This document shows, piece by piece, positions 13,542 through 24,393 of a stretch of 64,000 nucleotides of DNA (position 1 is the first letter of the stretch; each line of letters opens with the position of its first letter). The notes beneath the pieces were generated by a model. The model saw only the letters and a program-made list of their open reading frames with translations, was not told the DNA's origin and did no database searches. Origin of the DNA: Petrolisthes cinctipes (Eukaryota; Arthropoda; Malacostraca; Decapoda; Porcellanidae); assembly GCA_033782935.1 (NCBI GenBank), contig JAWQEG010000292.1, positions 306,001-370,000 of the forward strand. Direction: 5' to 3'. The position numbers were made by a program, and so were the translations under genes.

Positions 13542-13550
13542 TTTTTTTTT
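13542..13550 (+). repeat. T9 tract; one of four in the 3.58-kb family
   Basis: GTTAGAGTA is followed by T9 and AAATACAGG inside a 147-bp unit, making it 150 bp. Copies are 13,542-13,550, 19,731-19,739, 23,310-23,318 and 28,204-28,212, all nine long. It is at the same site as the longer T11-13 tracts but in a different monomer type (GAAGAAAACTGTACATGCTTACTCC), so it may be an independent expansion or the precursor. Confidence 0.88.
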
Positions 13551-14345
13551 AAATACAGGCTCAAAACATACTGAAAATCGATCTTTTAGGTGCATAAAAG
13601 TCGATAAGTGCATGCATCTTCTGTACCCGTTTATATCCCAAATTCAACCTCAAAACACCCGAAAATTAGATATTTTTGTGTCCCAGAAGCGATCTGTACA
13701 TGCCTACTCCTAGTTAGAGTATTTTCAAAATATAGGCTCAAAACATGCTAAAAATCGATATTTTAAGTTTCCAAAGTCGATATGTGCATGCATCATCTGT
13801 ACCCTTTTATATCTCAAATTCAGGCTACAAACACCGGAAAATTCGATATTTTGTGGTCTCAGAAGCGATTTGTACATTCCTACTCAGATGCAGGCCCGAA
13901 ATATGCTGAAAATCGATATTTTAGGTGCCCAATGTCAACATGTGTATGCATCCTCTGTACCCGTTTATATCTCAAATTCAGGCTCAAAACACCCGAAAAT
14001 TCGATATTTTTGGGTCCCAGAAGCGATCTGTACATGCCTACTCAGTGCTAGAATTTTTTCAAAATATAGGCTCAAAACATGCGAAAAATTGATATTTTAT
14101 GTGTCCAAAGTCGATATGTGCATGCATCATCTGTACCCGTTTATATCTCAAATTCAGGCTCCAAACACCCGAAAATTCGATATTTTTGGGTCCCAGAAGC
14201 GATCTGTACATGTCTAGTCAGTGCTTGAATTTTTTCAAAATATAGGTTCAAAACATGCGAAAAATCGATATTTTAAGTGTCCAAAGTCGATATGTGCATG
14301 CATCTTCTGTACCCGTTTATATCTCAAATTCTGGCTCAAAACACC

Positions 14346-15563
14346 CAAAAATTCGATATTTTGGGGTCCCAGAAGCGATCTGTACATGCCTACTCCGTGT
14401 TAGAGTATTTTCAATATACAGGCCCAAAATATACTGAAAATCGATCTTTTAGGTGCCCAAAAGTCGATATGTGGATGCATATTCTGTACCCGTTTATATC
14501 TCAAATTCAGGCTCAAAACATCCGAAAATTAGATATTTTAGGTGCCCAATGTCGATATCTCAAATTCAGGACCAAAATACTCGAAAATTCGATATTTTGG
14601 GGTCCCAGAAGCGAACAGTACATGCCTACTCTGTGTTAGAGTATTTTCAAAATACAGGCCCAAAACATACTGAAAATCGATCTTTTAGGTGCCCAAAAGT
14701 CGATATCTCAAATTCAGGCTCCAATCACCCGAAAATTCGATATTTTGGGGTCCCAGAAGCGATCTGTACATGCCTACTGAGATGCAGGCCCAAAACATGC
14801 TGAAAATCGATATTTTAGGTACCCAAAGTCAACATGTGTATGCATCTTCTGCACTCGTTTATATCTCAAATTCAACCTCAAAACACCCGAAAATTCGATA
14901 ATTTTGGGTCCCAGAAGTGATCTGTACATGTCTAGTCAGTATTAGAATGTTTTCAAAATATAGGCTCAAAACATGCTAAAAATCGTTATTTTAAGTGTCC
15001 AAAGTCGATATGTGCATGCATCTTCTGTACCCGTTTATATCTCAAATTCAGGCTCCAAACACCCGAAAATTCGATATTTTTGGGTCCCAGAAGCGATCTG
15101 CACATGCCTACTCCTAGTTAGAGTATTTTCAAACTACAGGCCCAAAACATGCTGAAAATCGATATTTTAGGTGCCCAAAGTCAATATGTGCATGCATCTT
15201 CTGTACCCGTTTATATCTCAAATCCAGGCTCAAAACACCCGAAAATTCGGTATTTTTGGGTCCTAGAAGCGATCTGTACATCCCTACTCCTAGTTAGAAT
15301 GTTTTCAAGATACAGACCCAAAACATGCTCAAAATCGATATTTTAGGTGCCCAAAAGTCGATATGTGCATGCATCTTCTGTACCCGTTTATATCTCAAAT
15401 TCAGGCTCAAAACACCCGAAAATTCGATGTTTTGGGGTCATAGAACTGATCTGTACATGCCTACTCAGTGCTAAAATATTTTCAAAATATGGGCCCAAAA
15501 CATGCTAAAAATCGATATTTTAGGTGCCCAAAGTCGATATCTTAAATTCAGGCCCAAAACACC
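14346..15563 (+). repeat. 1,218-bp sub-HOR, copy 1
   Basis: First of three tandem starts of an eight-unit block. Unit lengths from box to box, beginning at 14,451, are 89, 147, 130, 176, 176, 176, 177 and 147, totalling exactly 1,218. It equals the first part of the 3.58-kb HOR. At its end a 147-bp unit reading CCGTGTTAGAG replaces the 148-bp unit reading CCGTGTTAAGAG and leads straight back to the start. It differs from the next copy at only a few bases, for example GTATTAGAATG at about 14,939. Confidence 0.93.
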
Positions 15564-16781
15564 CAAAAATTCGATATTTTGGGGTCCCAGAAGCGATCTG
15601 TACATGCCTACTCCGTGTTAGAGTATTTTCAATATACAGGCCCAAAATATACTGAAAATCGATCTTTTAGGTGCCCAAAAGTCGATATGTGGATGCATCT
15701 TCTGTACCCGTTTATATCTCAAATTCAGGCTCAAAACATCCGAAAATTATATATTTTAGGTGCCCAATGTCGATATCTCAAATTCAGGACCAAAATACTC
15801 GAAAATTCGATATTTTGGGGTCCCAGAAGCGAACAGTACATGCCTACTCTGTGTTAGAGTATTTTCAAAATACAGGCCCAAAACATACTGAAAATCGATC
15901 TTTTAGGTGCCCAAAAGTCGATATCTCAAATTCAGGCTCCAATCACCCGAAAATTCGATATTTTGGGGTCCCAGAAGCGATCTGTACATGCCTACTGAGA
16001 TGCAGGCCCAAAACATGCTGAAAATCGATATTTTAGGTACCCAAAGTCAACATGTGTATGCATCTTCTGCACTCGTTTATATCTCAAATTCAACCTCAAA
16101 ACACCCGAAAATTCGATAATTTTGGGTCCCAGAAGTGATCTGTACATGTCTAGTCAGTGTTAGAATGTTTTCAAAATATAGGCTCAAAACATGCTAAAAA
16201 TCGTTATTTTAAGTGTCCAAAGTCGATATGTGCATGCATCTTCTGTACCCGTTTATATCTCAAATTCAGGCTCCAAACACCCGAAAATTCGATATTTTTG
16301 GGTCCCAGAAGCGATCTGCACATGCCTACTCCTAGTTAGAGTATTTTCAAACTACAGGCCCAAAACATGCTGAAAATCGATATTTTAGGTGCCCAAAGTC
16401 AATATGTGCATGCATCTTCTGTACCCGTTTATATCTCAAATCCAGGCTCAAAACACCCGAAAATTCGGTATTTTTGGGTCCTAGAAGCGATCTGTACATC
16501 CCTACTCCTAGTTAGAATGTTTTCAAGATACAGACCCAAAACATGCTCAAAATCGATATTTTAGGTGCCCAAAAGTCGATATGTGCATGCATCTTCTGTA
16601 CCCGTTTATATCTCAAATTCAGGCTCAAAACACCCGAAAATTCGATGTTTTGGGGTCATAGAACTGATCTGTACATGCCTACTCAGTGCTAAAATATTTT
16701 CAAAATATGGGCCCAAAACATGCTAAAAATCGATATTTTAGGTGCCCAAAGTCGATATCTTAAATTCAGGCCCAAAACACC
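15564..16781 (+). repeat. 1,218-bp sub-HOR, copy 2
   Basis: Same eight units as the previous copy and almost identical. One private base is AATTATATATT near 15,745-15,755, where the others have AATTAGATATT. The near identity shows that this tandem step is recent. Confidence 0.93.
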
Positions 16782-19700
16782 CAAAAATTCGATATTTTGG
16801 GGTCCCAGAAGCGATCTGTACATGCCTACTCCGTGTTAGAGTATTTTCAATATACAGGCCCAAAATATACTGAAAATCGATCTTTTAGGTGCCCAAAAGT
16901 CGATATGTGGATGCATCTTCTGTACCCGTTTATATCTCAAATTCAGGCTCAAAACATCCGAAAATTAGATATTTTAGGTGCCCAATGTCGATATCTCAAA
17001 TTCAGGACCAAAATACTCGAAAATTCGATATTTTGGGGTCCCAGAAGCGAACAGTACATGCCTACTCTGTGTTAGAGTATTTTCAAAATACAGGCCCAAA
17101 ACATACTGAAAATCGATCTTTTAGGTGCCCAAAAGTCGATATCTCAAATTCAGGCTCCAATCACCCGAAAATTCGATATTTTGGGGTCCCAGAAGCGATC
17201 TGTACATGCCTACTGAGATGCAGGCCCAAAACATGCTGAAAATCGATATTTTAGGTACCCAAAGTCAACATGTGTATGCATCTTCTGCACTCGTTTATAT
17301 CTCAAATTCAACCTCAAAACACCCAAAAATTCGATAATTTTGGGTCCCAGAAGTGATCTGTACATGTCTAGTCAGTGTTAGAATGTTTTCAAAATATAGG
17401 CTCAAAACATGCTAAAAATCGTTATTTTAAGTGTCCAAAGTCGATATGTGCATGCATCTTCTGTACCCGTTTATATCTCAAATTCAGGCTCCAAACACCC
17501 GAAAATTCGATATTTTTGGGTCCCAGAAGCGATCTGCACATGCCTACTCCTAGTTAGAGTATTTTCAAACTACAGGCCCAAAACATGCTGAAAATCGATA
17601 TTTTAGGTGCCCAAAGTCAATATGTGCATGCATCTTCTGTACCCGTTTATATCTCAAATCCAGGCTCAAAACACCCGAAAATTCGGTATTTTTGGGTCCT
17701 AGAAGCGATCTGTACATCCCTACTCCTAGTTAGAATGTTTTCAAGATACAGACCCAAAACATGCTCAAAATCGATATTTTAGGTGCCCAAAAGTCGATAT
17801 GTGCATGCATCTTCTGTACCCGTTTATATCTCAAATTCAGGCTCAAAACACCCGAAAATTCGATGTTTTGGGGTCATAGAACTGATCTGTACATGCCTAC
17901 TCAGTGCTAAAATATTTTCAAAATATGGGCCCAAAACATGCTAAAAATCGATATTTTAGGTGCCCAAAGTCGATATCTTAAATTCAGGCCCAAAACACCC
18001 AAAAATTCGATATTTTGGGGTCCCAGAAGCGATCTGTACATGCCTACTCCGTGTTAAGAGTATTTTCAATATACAGGCCCAAAACATACTGAAAATCGAT
18101 CCTTTAGGTGCCCAAAAGTCGATGTGTGGATGCATCTTCTGTACCCGTTTATATCTTAAATTCATACTCAAAACACCCGAAAATTCGATATTTTGGGGTC
18201 CCAGAAGCGATTTGTACTTGCCTACTCCGTGTTAGAGTATTTTCAAAATAGAGGCCCAAAACAAGCTGATAATCGATATTTTAGGTGACCAAAGTCTATA
18301 TGTGTATGCATCTTCTGCACCTTTTTATATCCCAAATTCAACCTCAAAAGACCCGAAAATTCGATATTTTTGGGTCCCAGAAGTAATCTGTACATGCCTA
18401 CTTAGTACTAGAATATTTTCAAAATATAGGCCAAAAACATGCTAAAAATGGATATTTTAGGTGCCCAAAGTCGATATCTCAAATTCAGGCCCAAAACGCC
18501 CGAAAATTCGATATTTTGGGGTCCCAGAAGCGAACTGTACATGCCTATTCCGTGTTAGAGTATTTTCAAAATACAGGCCTTAAACATACTGAAAATCGAT
18601 CTTTCAGGTGCCCAAAAGTCGATATGTGCATGCATTTTCTGTGCCCGTTTATATCCCAAATTCAACCACAAAACACCTGAAAATTCGATATTTTTGGGTC
18701 CTAGAAGCGATCTGTACTCAGTGCTAAAAAAAATTCAAAATATAGGCTCAAAACATGCTAAAAATCGATATTTTAAGTGTCCAAAGTCGATATGTGCATA
18801 CATTATCTGTACACGTTTATATCTCAAATTCAGGCTCAAAACACCCGAAAATTCGATATTTTGGGGTCCCAGAAGTGATCTGTACATGACTACTTAGTGC
18901 TAGAATATTTTCAAAATATAGGCCCAAAACATGCTAAAAATCGATATTTTAGGTGCTAAAAGTCGATATATCAAATTCAGGCTCAAAACACCCGAAAATT
19001 CGATATTTTGGGGTCCCAGAAGCGAACTGTACATGCCTACTCCGTGTTAGAGTATTTTCAAAATACAGGCCTAAAACATAATGAAAATCGATCTTTCAGG
19101 TGCCCAAAAGTCAATATATGCATGCATCTACTGTACCCGTTTATATCTCAAATTCAGGCACAAAACACCCGAAAATTCGATATTTTGGGGTCCCAGAAGC
19201 GATCTGTACTTGCCTACTCCGTGTTAGAGTATTTTCAAAATACAGGCCCAAAACAATCTGAAAATCGATATTTTAGGTGACAAAAGTCAATATGTGTAAG
19301 CATCTTCTGCACCCGTTTATATCCCAAATTAAACCTCAAAACACCCGAAAATTCAATATTTTTGGGTCCCAGAAGCGATCTGTACATGCCTACTCAGTGC
19401 TAGAATGTTTTCAAAATAAATGCTCAAAACATGCTAAAAATCGATATTTTAAGTGTCCAAAGTCGATATGTGCATGCATCATCTGTACCCGTTTATATCT
19501 CAAATTCAGGCTCAAAACACACGAAAATTCGATATTTTTGGGTCCCAGAAGTGATCTGTACATGACTACTTAGTGCTAGAATATTTTCAAAATATAGGCC
19601 CAAAACATGCTAAAAATCGATATTTTAGGTGCCCAAAGTCGATATCTCAAATTCAGGCCCAAAACACCCGAAAATTCGATATTTTGGGGTCCCAGAAGAA

Positions 19701-20361
19701 AACTGTACATGCTTACTCCGTGTTAGAGTATTTTTTTTTAAATACAGGCCCAAAACATACTGAAAATCGATCTTTTAGGTGCATAAAAGTCGATATGTGC
19801 ATGCATCTTCTGTACCCGTTTATATCCCAAATTCAACCTCAAAACACCCGAAAATTAGATATTTTTGTGTCCCAGAAGCGATCTGTACATGCCTACTCCT
19901 AGTTAGAGTATTTTCAAAATATAGGCTCAAAACATGCTAAAAATCGATATTTTAAGTTTCCAAAGTCGATATGTGCATGCATCATCTGTACTCTTTTATA
20001 TCTCAAATTCAGGCTACAAACACCGGAAAATTCGATATTTTGTGATCTCAGAAGCGATTTGTACATTCCTACTCAGATGCAGGCCCGAAACATGCTGAAA
20101 ATCGATATTTTAGGTGCCCAATGTCAACATTGGGCATTGTGCATCCTCTGCACTCGTTTTCTCTCAAATTCAACCTCAAAACACCCGAAAATTCGATAAT
20201 TTTGGGTCCCAGAAGTGATCTGTACATGTCTAGTCAGTGCTAGAATGTTTTCAAAATATAGGCTTAAAACATGCTAAAAATCGATATTTTAAGTGTCCAA
20301 AGTCGATATGTGCATGCATCTTCTGTACCCGTTTATATCTCAAATTCTGGCTCAAAACACC
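16782..20361 (+). repeat. 3.58-kb HOR, copy 3 (full; begins with a third 1,218-bp block)
   Basis: From 16,887 to 20,467 I measured 22 units: 89, 147, 130, 176, 176, 176, 177, 148, 177, 176, 147, 169, 176, 147, 177, 176, 176, 150, 177, 158, 179 and 176, totalling exactly 3,580. The 150-bp unit is a 147-bp unit with a T9 tract (19,731-19,739). The 179-bp unit contains the 10-bp-arm hairpin at 20,115-20,136 that its sister copies lack. The first seven units are those of the 1,218-bp sub-HOR. Confidence 0.93.
20115..20136. other. Perfect 10-bp-arm hairpin, single-copy insertion
   Basis: Arms TGCCCAATGT and ACATTGGGCA are separated by CA. Sister copies (near 13,926 and 23,695) read TGCCCAATGTCAACATGTG and lack the second arm. 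Here GTGTAT is replaced by TGGGCATTGT. The new arm is the exact reverse complement of the sequence just upstream, as expected from template switching at a quasi-palindrome during replication. Confidence 0.85.
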
Positions 20362-23300
20362 CAAAAATTCGATATTTTGGGGTCCCAGAAGCGATCTGTA
20401 CATGCCTACTCCGTGTTAGAGTATTTTCAATATACAGGACCAAAATATACTGAAAATCGATCTTTTAGGTGCCCAAAAGTCGATATGTGGATGCATCTTC
20501 TGTACCCGTTTATATCTCAAATTCAGGCTCAAAACATCTGAAAATTAGATATTTTAGGTGCCCAATGTCGATATCTCAAATTCAGGACCAAAACACTCGA
20601 AAATTCGATATTTTGGGGTCCCAGAAGCGAACATTACATGCCTACTCTGTGTTAGAGTAGTTTCAAAATACAGGCCCAAAACATACTGAAAATCGATCTT
20701 TTAGGTGCCCAAAAGTCGATATCTCAAATTCAGGCTCCAATCACCCGAAAATTCGATATTTTGGGGTCCCAGAAGCGATCTGTACATGCCTACTGAGATG
20801 CAGGCCCAAAACATGCTGAAAATCGATATTTTAGGTACCCAAAGTCAACATGTGTATGGATCTTCTGCACTCGTTTATATCTCAAATTTAACCTCAAAAC
20901 ACCCGAAAATTCTATAATTTTGGGTCCCAGAAGTGATCTGTACATGTCTAGTCAGTGTTAGAATGTTTTCAAAATATAGGCTCAAAACATGCTAAAAATC
21001 GTTATTTTAAGTGTCCAAAGTCGATATGTGCATGCATCTTCTGTACCCGTTTATATCTCAAATTCAGGCTCCAAACACCCGAAAATTCGATATTTTTGGG
21101 TCCCAGAAGCGATCTGCACATGCCTACTCCTAATTAGAGTATTTTCAAACTACAGGCCCAAAACATGCTGAAAATCGATATTTTAGGTGCCCAAAGTCAA
21201 TATGTGCATGCATCTTCTGTACCCGTTTATATCTCAAATCCAGGCTCAAAACACCCGAAAATTCGGTATTTTGGGGTCCTAGAAGCGATCTGTACATCCC
21301 TACTCCTAGTTAGAATGTTTTCAAGATACAGACCCAAAACATGCTCAAAATCGATATTTTAGGTGCCCAAAAGTCGATATGTGCATGCATCTTCTGTACC
21401 CGTTTATATCTCAAATTCAGGCTCAAAACACTCGAAAATTCGATGTTTTGGGGTCATAGAACTGATCTGTACATGCCTACTCAGTGCTAAAATATTTTCA
21501 AAATATGGGCCCAAAACATGCTAAAAATCGATATTTTAGGTGCCCAAAGTCGATATCTTAAATTCAGGCCCAAAACACCCAAAAATTCGATATTTTGGGG
21601 TCCCAGAAGCGATCTGTACATGCTTACTCCGTGTTAAGAGTATTTTCAATATACAGGCCCAAAACATACTGAAAATCGATCCTTTAGGTGCCCAAAAGTC
21701 GATGTGTGGATGCATCTTCTGTACCCGTATATATCTTAAATTCAGGCTCAAAACACCCGAAAATTCGATATTTTGGGGTCCCAGAAGCGATTTGTACTTG
21801 CCTACTCCGTGTTAGAGTATTTTCAAAATAGAGGCCCAAAACAAGCTGATAATCGATATTTTAGGTGACCAAAGTCTATATGTGTATGCATCTTCTGCAC
21901 CTTTTTATATCCCAAATTCAACCTCAAAAGACCCGAAAATTCGATATTTTTGGGTCCCAGAAGTAATCTGTACATGCCTACTTAGTACTAGAATATTTTC
22001 AAAATATAGGCCAAAAACATGCTAAAAATGGATATTTTAGGTGCCCAAAGTCGAAATCTCAAATTCAGGCCCAAAACACCCGAAAATTCGATATTTTGGG
22101 GTCCCAGAAGCGAACTGTACATGCCTACTCCGTGTTAGAGTATTTTCAAAATACAGGCTTAAACATACTGAAAATCGATCTTTCAGGTGCCCAAAAGTCG
22201 ATATGTGCATGCATTTTCTGTGCCCGTTTATATCCCAAATTCAACCAAAAAACACCTGAAAATTCGATATTTTTGGGTCCTAGAAGCGATCTGTACTCAG
22301 TGCTAAAAAAAATTCAAAATATAGGCTCAAAACATGCTAAAAATCGATATTTTAAGTGTCCAAAGTCGATATGTGCATACATTATCTGTACCCGTTTATA
22401 TCTCAAATTCAGGCTCAAAACACCCGAAAAGTCGATATTTTGGGGTCCCAGAAGTGATCTGTACATGACTACTTAGTGCTAGAATATTTTCAAAATATAG
22501 GCCCAAAACATGCTAAAAATCGATATTTTAGGTGTTCAAAATCGATATCTCAAATTCAGGCTCAAAACACCCGAAAATTCGATATTTTGGGGTCCCAGAA
22601 GCGAACTGTACATGCCTACTCCGTGTTAGAGTATTATCAAAATACAGGCCTAAAACATAATGAAAATTGATCTTTCAGGTGCCCAAAAGTCGATATGTGC
22701 ATGCATCTACTGTACCCGTTTATATCTGAAATTCAGTCACAAAACACCCGAAAATTCGATATTTTGGGGTCCCAGAAGCGATCTGTACTTGCCTACTCCG
22801 TGTTAGAGTATTTTCAAAATACAGGCCCAAAACAAGCTGAAAATCGATATTTTAGGTGACAAAAGTCAATATGTGTAAGCATCTTCTGCACCCGTTTATA
22901 TCCCAAATTCAACCTCAAAACACCCGAAAATTCAATATTTTTGGGTCCCTGAAGCGATCTGTACATGCCTACTCAGTGCTAGAATGTTTTCAAAATAAAT
23001 GCTCAAAACATGCTAAAAATCGATATTTTAAGTGTCCAAAGTCGATATGTGCATGCATCATCTGTACCCGTTTATATCTCAAATTCAGGCTCAAAACACC
23101 CGAAAATTCGATATTTTTGGGTCCCAGAAGTGATCTGTACATGACTACTTAGTGCTAGAATATTTTCAAAATATAGGCCCAAAACATGCTAAAAATCGAT
23201 ATTTTAGGTGCCCAAAGTCGATATCTCAAATTCAAGCCCAAAACATCCGAAAATTCGATATTTTGGGGTCCCAGAAGAAAACTGTACATGCTTACTCCGT

Positions 23301-23797
23301 GTTAGAGTATTTTTTTTTAAATACAGGCCCAAAACATACTGAAAATCGATCTTTTAGGTGCATAAAAGTCGATATGTGCATGCATCTTCTGTACCCGTTT
23401 ATATCCCAAATTCAACCTCAAAACACCCGAAAATTAGATATTTTTGTGTCCCAGAAGCGATCTGTACATGCCTACTCCTAGTTAGAGTATTTTCAAAATA
23501 TAGGCTCAAAACATGCTAAAAATCGATATTTTAAGTTTCCAAAGTCGATATGTGCATGCATCATCTGTACCCTTTTATATCTCAAATTCAGGCTACAAAC
23601 ACCGGAAAATTCGATATTTTGTGGTCTCAGAAGCGATTTGTACATTCCTACTCAGATGCAGGCCCGAAACATGCTGAAAATCGATATTTTAGGTGCCCAA
23701 TGTCAACATGTGTATGCATCCTCTGCACTCGTTTTCTCTCAAATTAAACCTCAAAACACCCGAAAATTCGATAATTTTGGGTCCCAGAAGTGATCTG
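20362..23797 (+). repeat. 3.58-kb HOR, copy 4 (truncated at its right end)
   Basis: Follows copy 3 at offset 3,579-3,580 bp. It matches until about 23,797, where TGTACATGTCTAGTCAG of the other copies becomes TGTACATGCCTACTCAG and the order changes. Private changes are scattered, for example GTGTATGGATC near 20,857 and CCCGTATATATC near 21,725. The T9 tract is at 23,310-23,318. Confidence 0.9.
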
Positions 23798-24041
23798 TAC
23801 ATGCCTACTCAGTGCTAGAATGTTTTCAAAATAAATGCTCAAAACATGCTAAAAATCGATATTTTAAGTGTCCAAAGTCGATATGTGCATGCATCATCTG
23901 TACCCGTTTATATCTCAAATTCAGGCTCAAAACACCCGAAAATTCGATATTTTTGGGTCCTAGAAGCTATCTGTACATGCCTACTCAGTGCTAGAATTTT
24001 TTCAAAATATAGGCTCAAAACATGCGAAAAATTGATATTTT

Positions 24042-24129
24042 AAGTGTCCAAAGTCGATATGTGCATGCATCATCTGTACCCGTTTATATCTCAAATTCAG
24101 GCTCCAAACACCCGAAAATTCGATATTTT
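24042..24129 (+). repeat. Half A (88 bp) of the monomer
   Basis: The first 88 bp run from A(A/G)GTG(T/C)CC to the first GATATTTT box. The half holds the palindrome TGCATGCA at 24,062-24,069. It also holds a 13-base alternating purine-pyrimidine run at 24,058-24,070. It aligns with half B base for base without gaps. In my hand comparison of consensus halves about 60 of 88 positions agree, with the last 28 bases and the CGAT(A/C)TGT(G/A)CATGC block best conserved. This half carries the 29-bp deletion that makes the 147-bp class. Confidence 0.85.
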
Positions 24130-24217
24130 TGGGTCCCAGAAGCGATCTGTACATGCCTACTCAGTGCTAGAATTTTTTCAAAATATAGGCTCAAAACATG
24201 CGAAAAATTGATATTTT
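24130..24217 (+). repeat. Half B (88 bp) of the monomer
   Basis: The second 88 bp run from (G/T)GGGTCCC to the next GATATTTT box. It is the diverged partner of half A: GGTCCCA with GGTGCCCA, CGATCTGTACATGC with CGATATGTGCATGC, AGGCCCAAAACA with AGGCTCAAAACA, and AAAATCGATATTTT with AAAATTCGATATTTT. It usually contains the dyad ATATTTTCAAAATAT, degenerate in this particular copy. It is the site of the net 18-bp loss giving the 158-bp class, the 8-bp loss giving 169-bp units, and the T-tract expansion giving 179-180-bp units. Confidence 0.85.
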
Positions 24218-24347
24218 AAGTGTCCAAAGTCGATATGTGCATGCATCATCTGTACCCGTTTATATCTCAAATTCAGGCTCAAAACACCCGAAAATTCGAT
24301 ATTTTTGGGTCCCAGAAGAGATCTGTACATGCCTACTTAGTGCTAGA

Positions 24348-24362
24348 ATATTTTCAAAATAT
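24348..24362. other. 15-bp perfect dyad ATATTTTCAAAATAT in half B
   Basis: Two 7-bp arms (ATATTTT and AAAATAT) flank a single C. The dyad recurs in most full-length monomers that read GAATATTTTCAAAATATAGG. Variants reading GTATTTTCAAAATACAGG keep a 13-bp core dyad with compensating changes on both sides (GTATTTT / AAAATAC), so pairing is preserved. This makes it the clearest candidate for a structural element in the monomer. It is missing from 158-bp monomers and destroyed in T-tract monomers. Confidence 0.75.
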
Positions 24363-24393
24363 AGGCCCAAAACATGCTAAAAATGGATATTTT

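Larger units (their letters stand above)
10770..14345 (+). repeat. 3.58-kb HOR, copy 1
   Basis: This copy is 3,576 bp, measured from the half-monomer at 10,875 to its counterpart at 14,451. Compared with the 3,580-bp copy starting at 16,887 it lacks one 176-bp monomer near 11,560-11,590 (CTACAAGCCC joined directly to CATGCTCAAAATC). It has one extra monomer near 13,950-14,220, so the near-equal length hides two compensating indels. It holds the 89-bp half unit (10,875), a 130-bp unit (11,111), the 169-bp unit (about 12,526) and the T9 unit (13,542-13,550). Confidence 0.88.
24042..24217 (+). repeat. Representative full-length 176-bp monomer
   Basis: I set the monomer start just after the GATATTTT box that precedes AAGTGTCC or AGGTGCCC. 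This copy runs exactly 176 bp to the next equivalent position at 24,218. It lies in a run of near-identical 176-bp monomers (boxes near 23,866, 24,042 and 24,218), the simplest monomer-by-monomer tandem in the window. A 177-bp form has one extra A (CCCAAAAGTC instead of CCCAAAGTC) and is equally common. The 176-bp form shifts the reading frame by one base per unit, while the 177-bp form keeps it. Confidence 0.95.

Noticed and set aside
10770..23797. Simple constant 3.58-kb period across the whole block
   Set aside because: The 1,218-bp tandem interrupts it, and copy 1 reaches a similar length through one lost and one gained monomer, so equal spacing there is partly coincidental.
24122..24138. 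CENP-B-box-like match: TTCGATATTTTTGGG resembles nTTCGnnnnAnnCGGGn
   Set aside because: Seven of nine fixed positions agree, but the central A and the C of CGGG are both wrong. A match of this quality is expected by chance about once in two monomers when both strands are scanned (rough estimate). The box is also not known from plants, the most likely host.
24042..24217. ATCGATATTTT / TATAT motifs as promoters
   Set aside because: They occur once or twice in every monomer as part of the repeat consensus, with no downstream gene and no sign of a distinct regulatory site.
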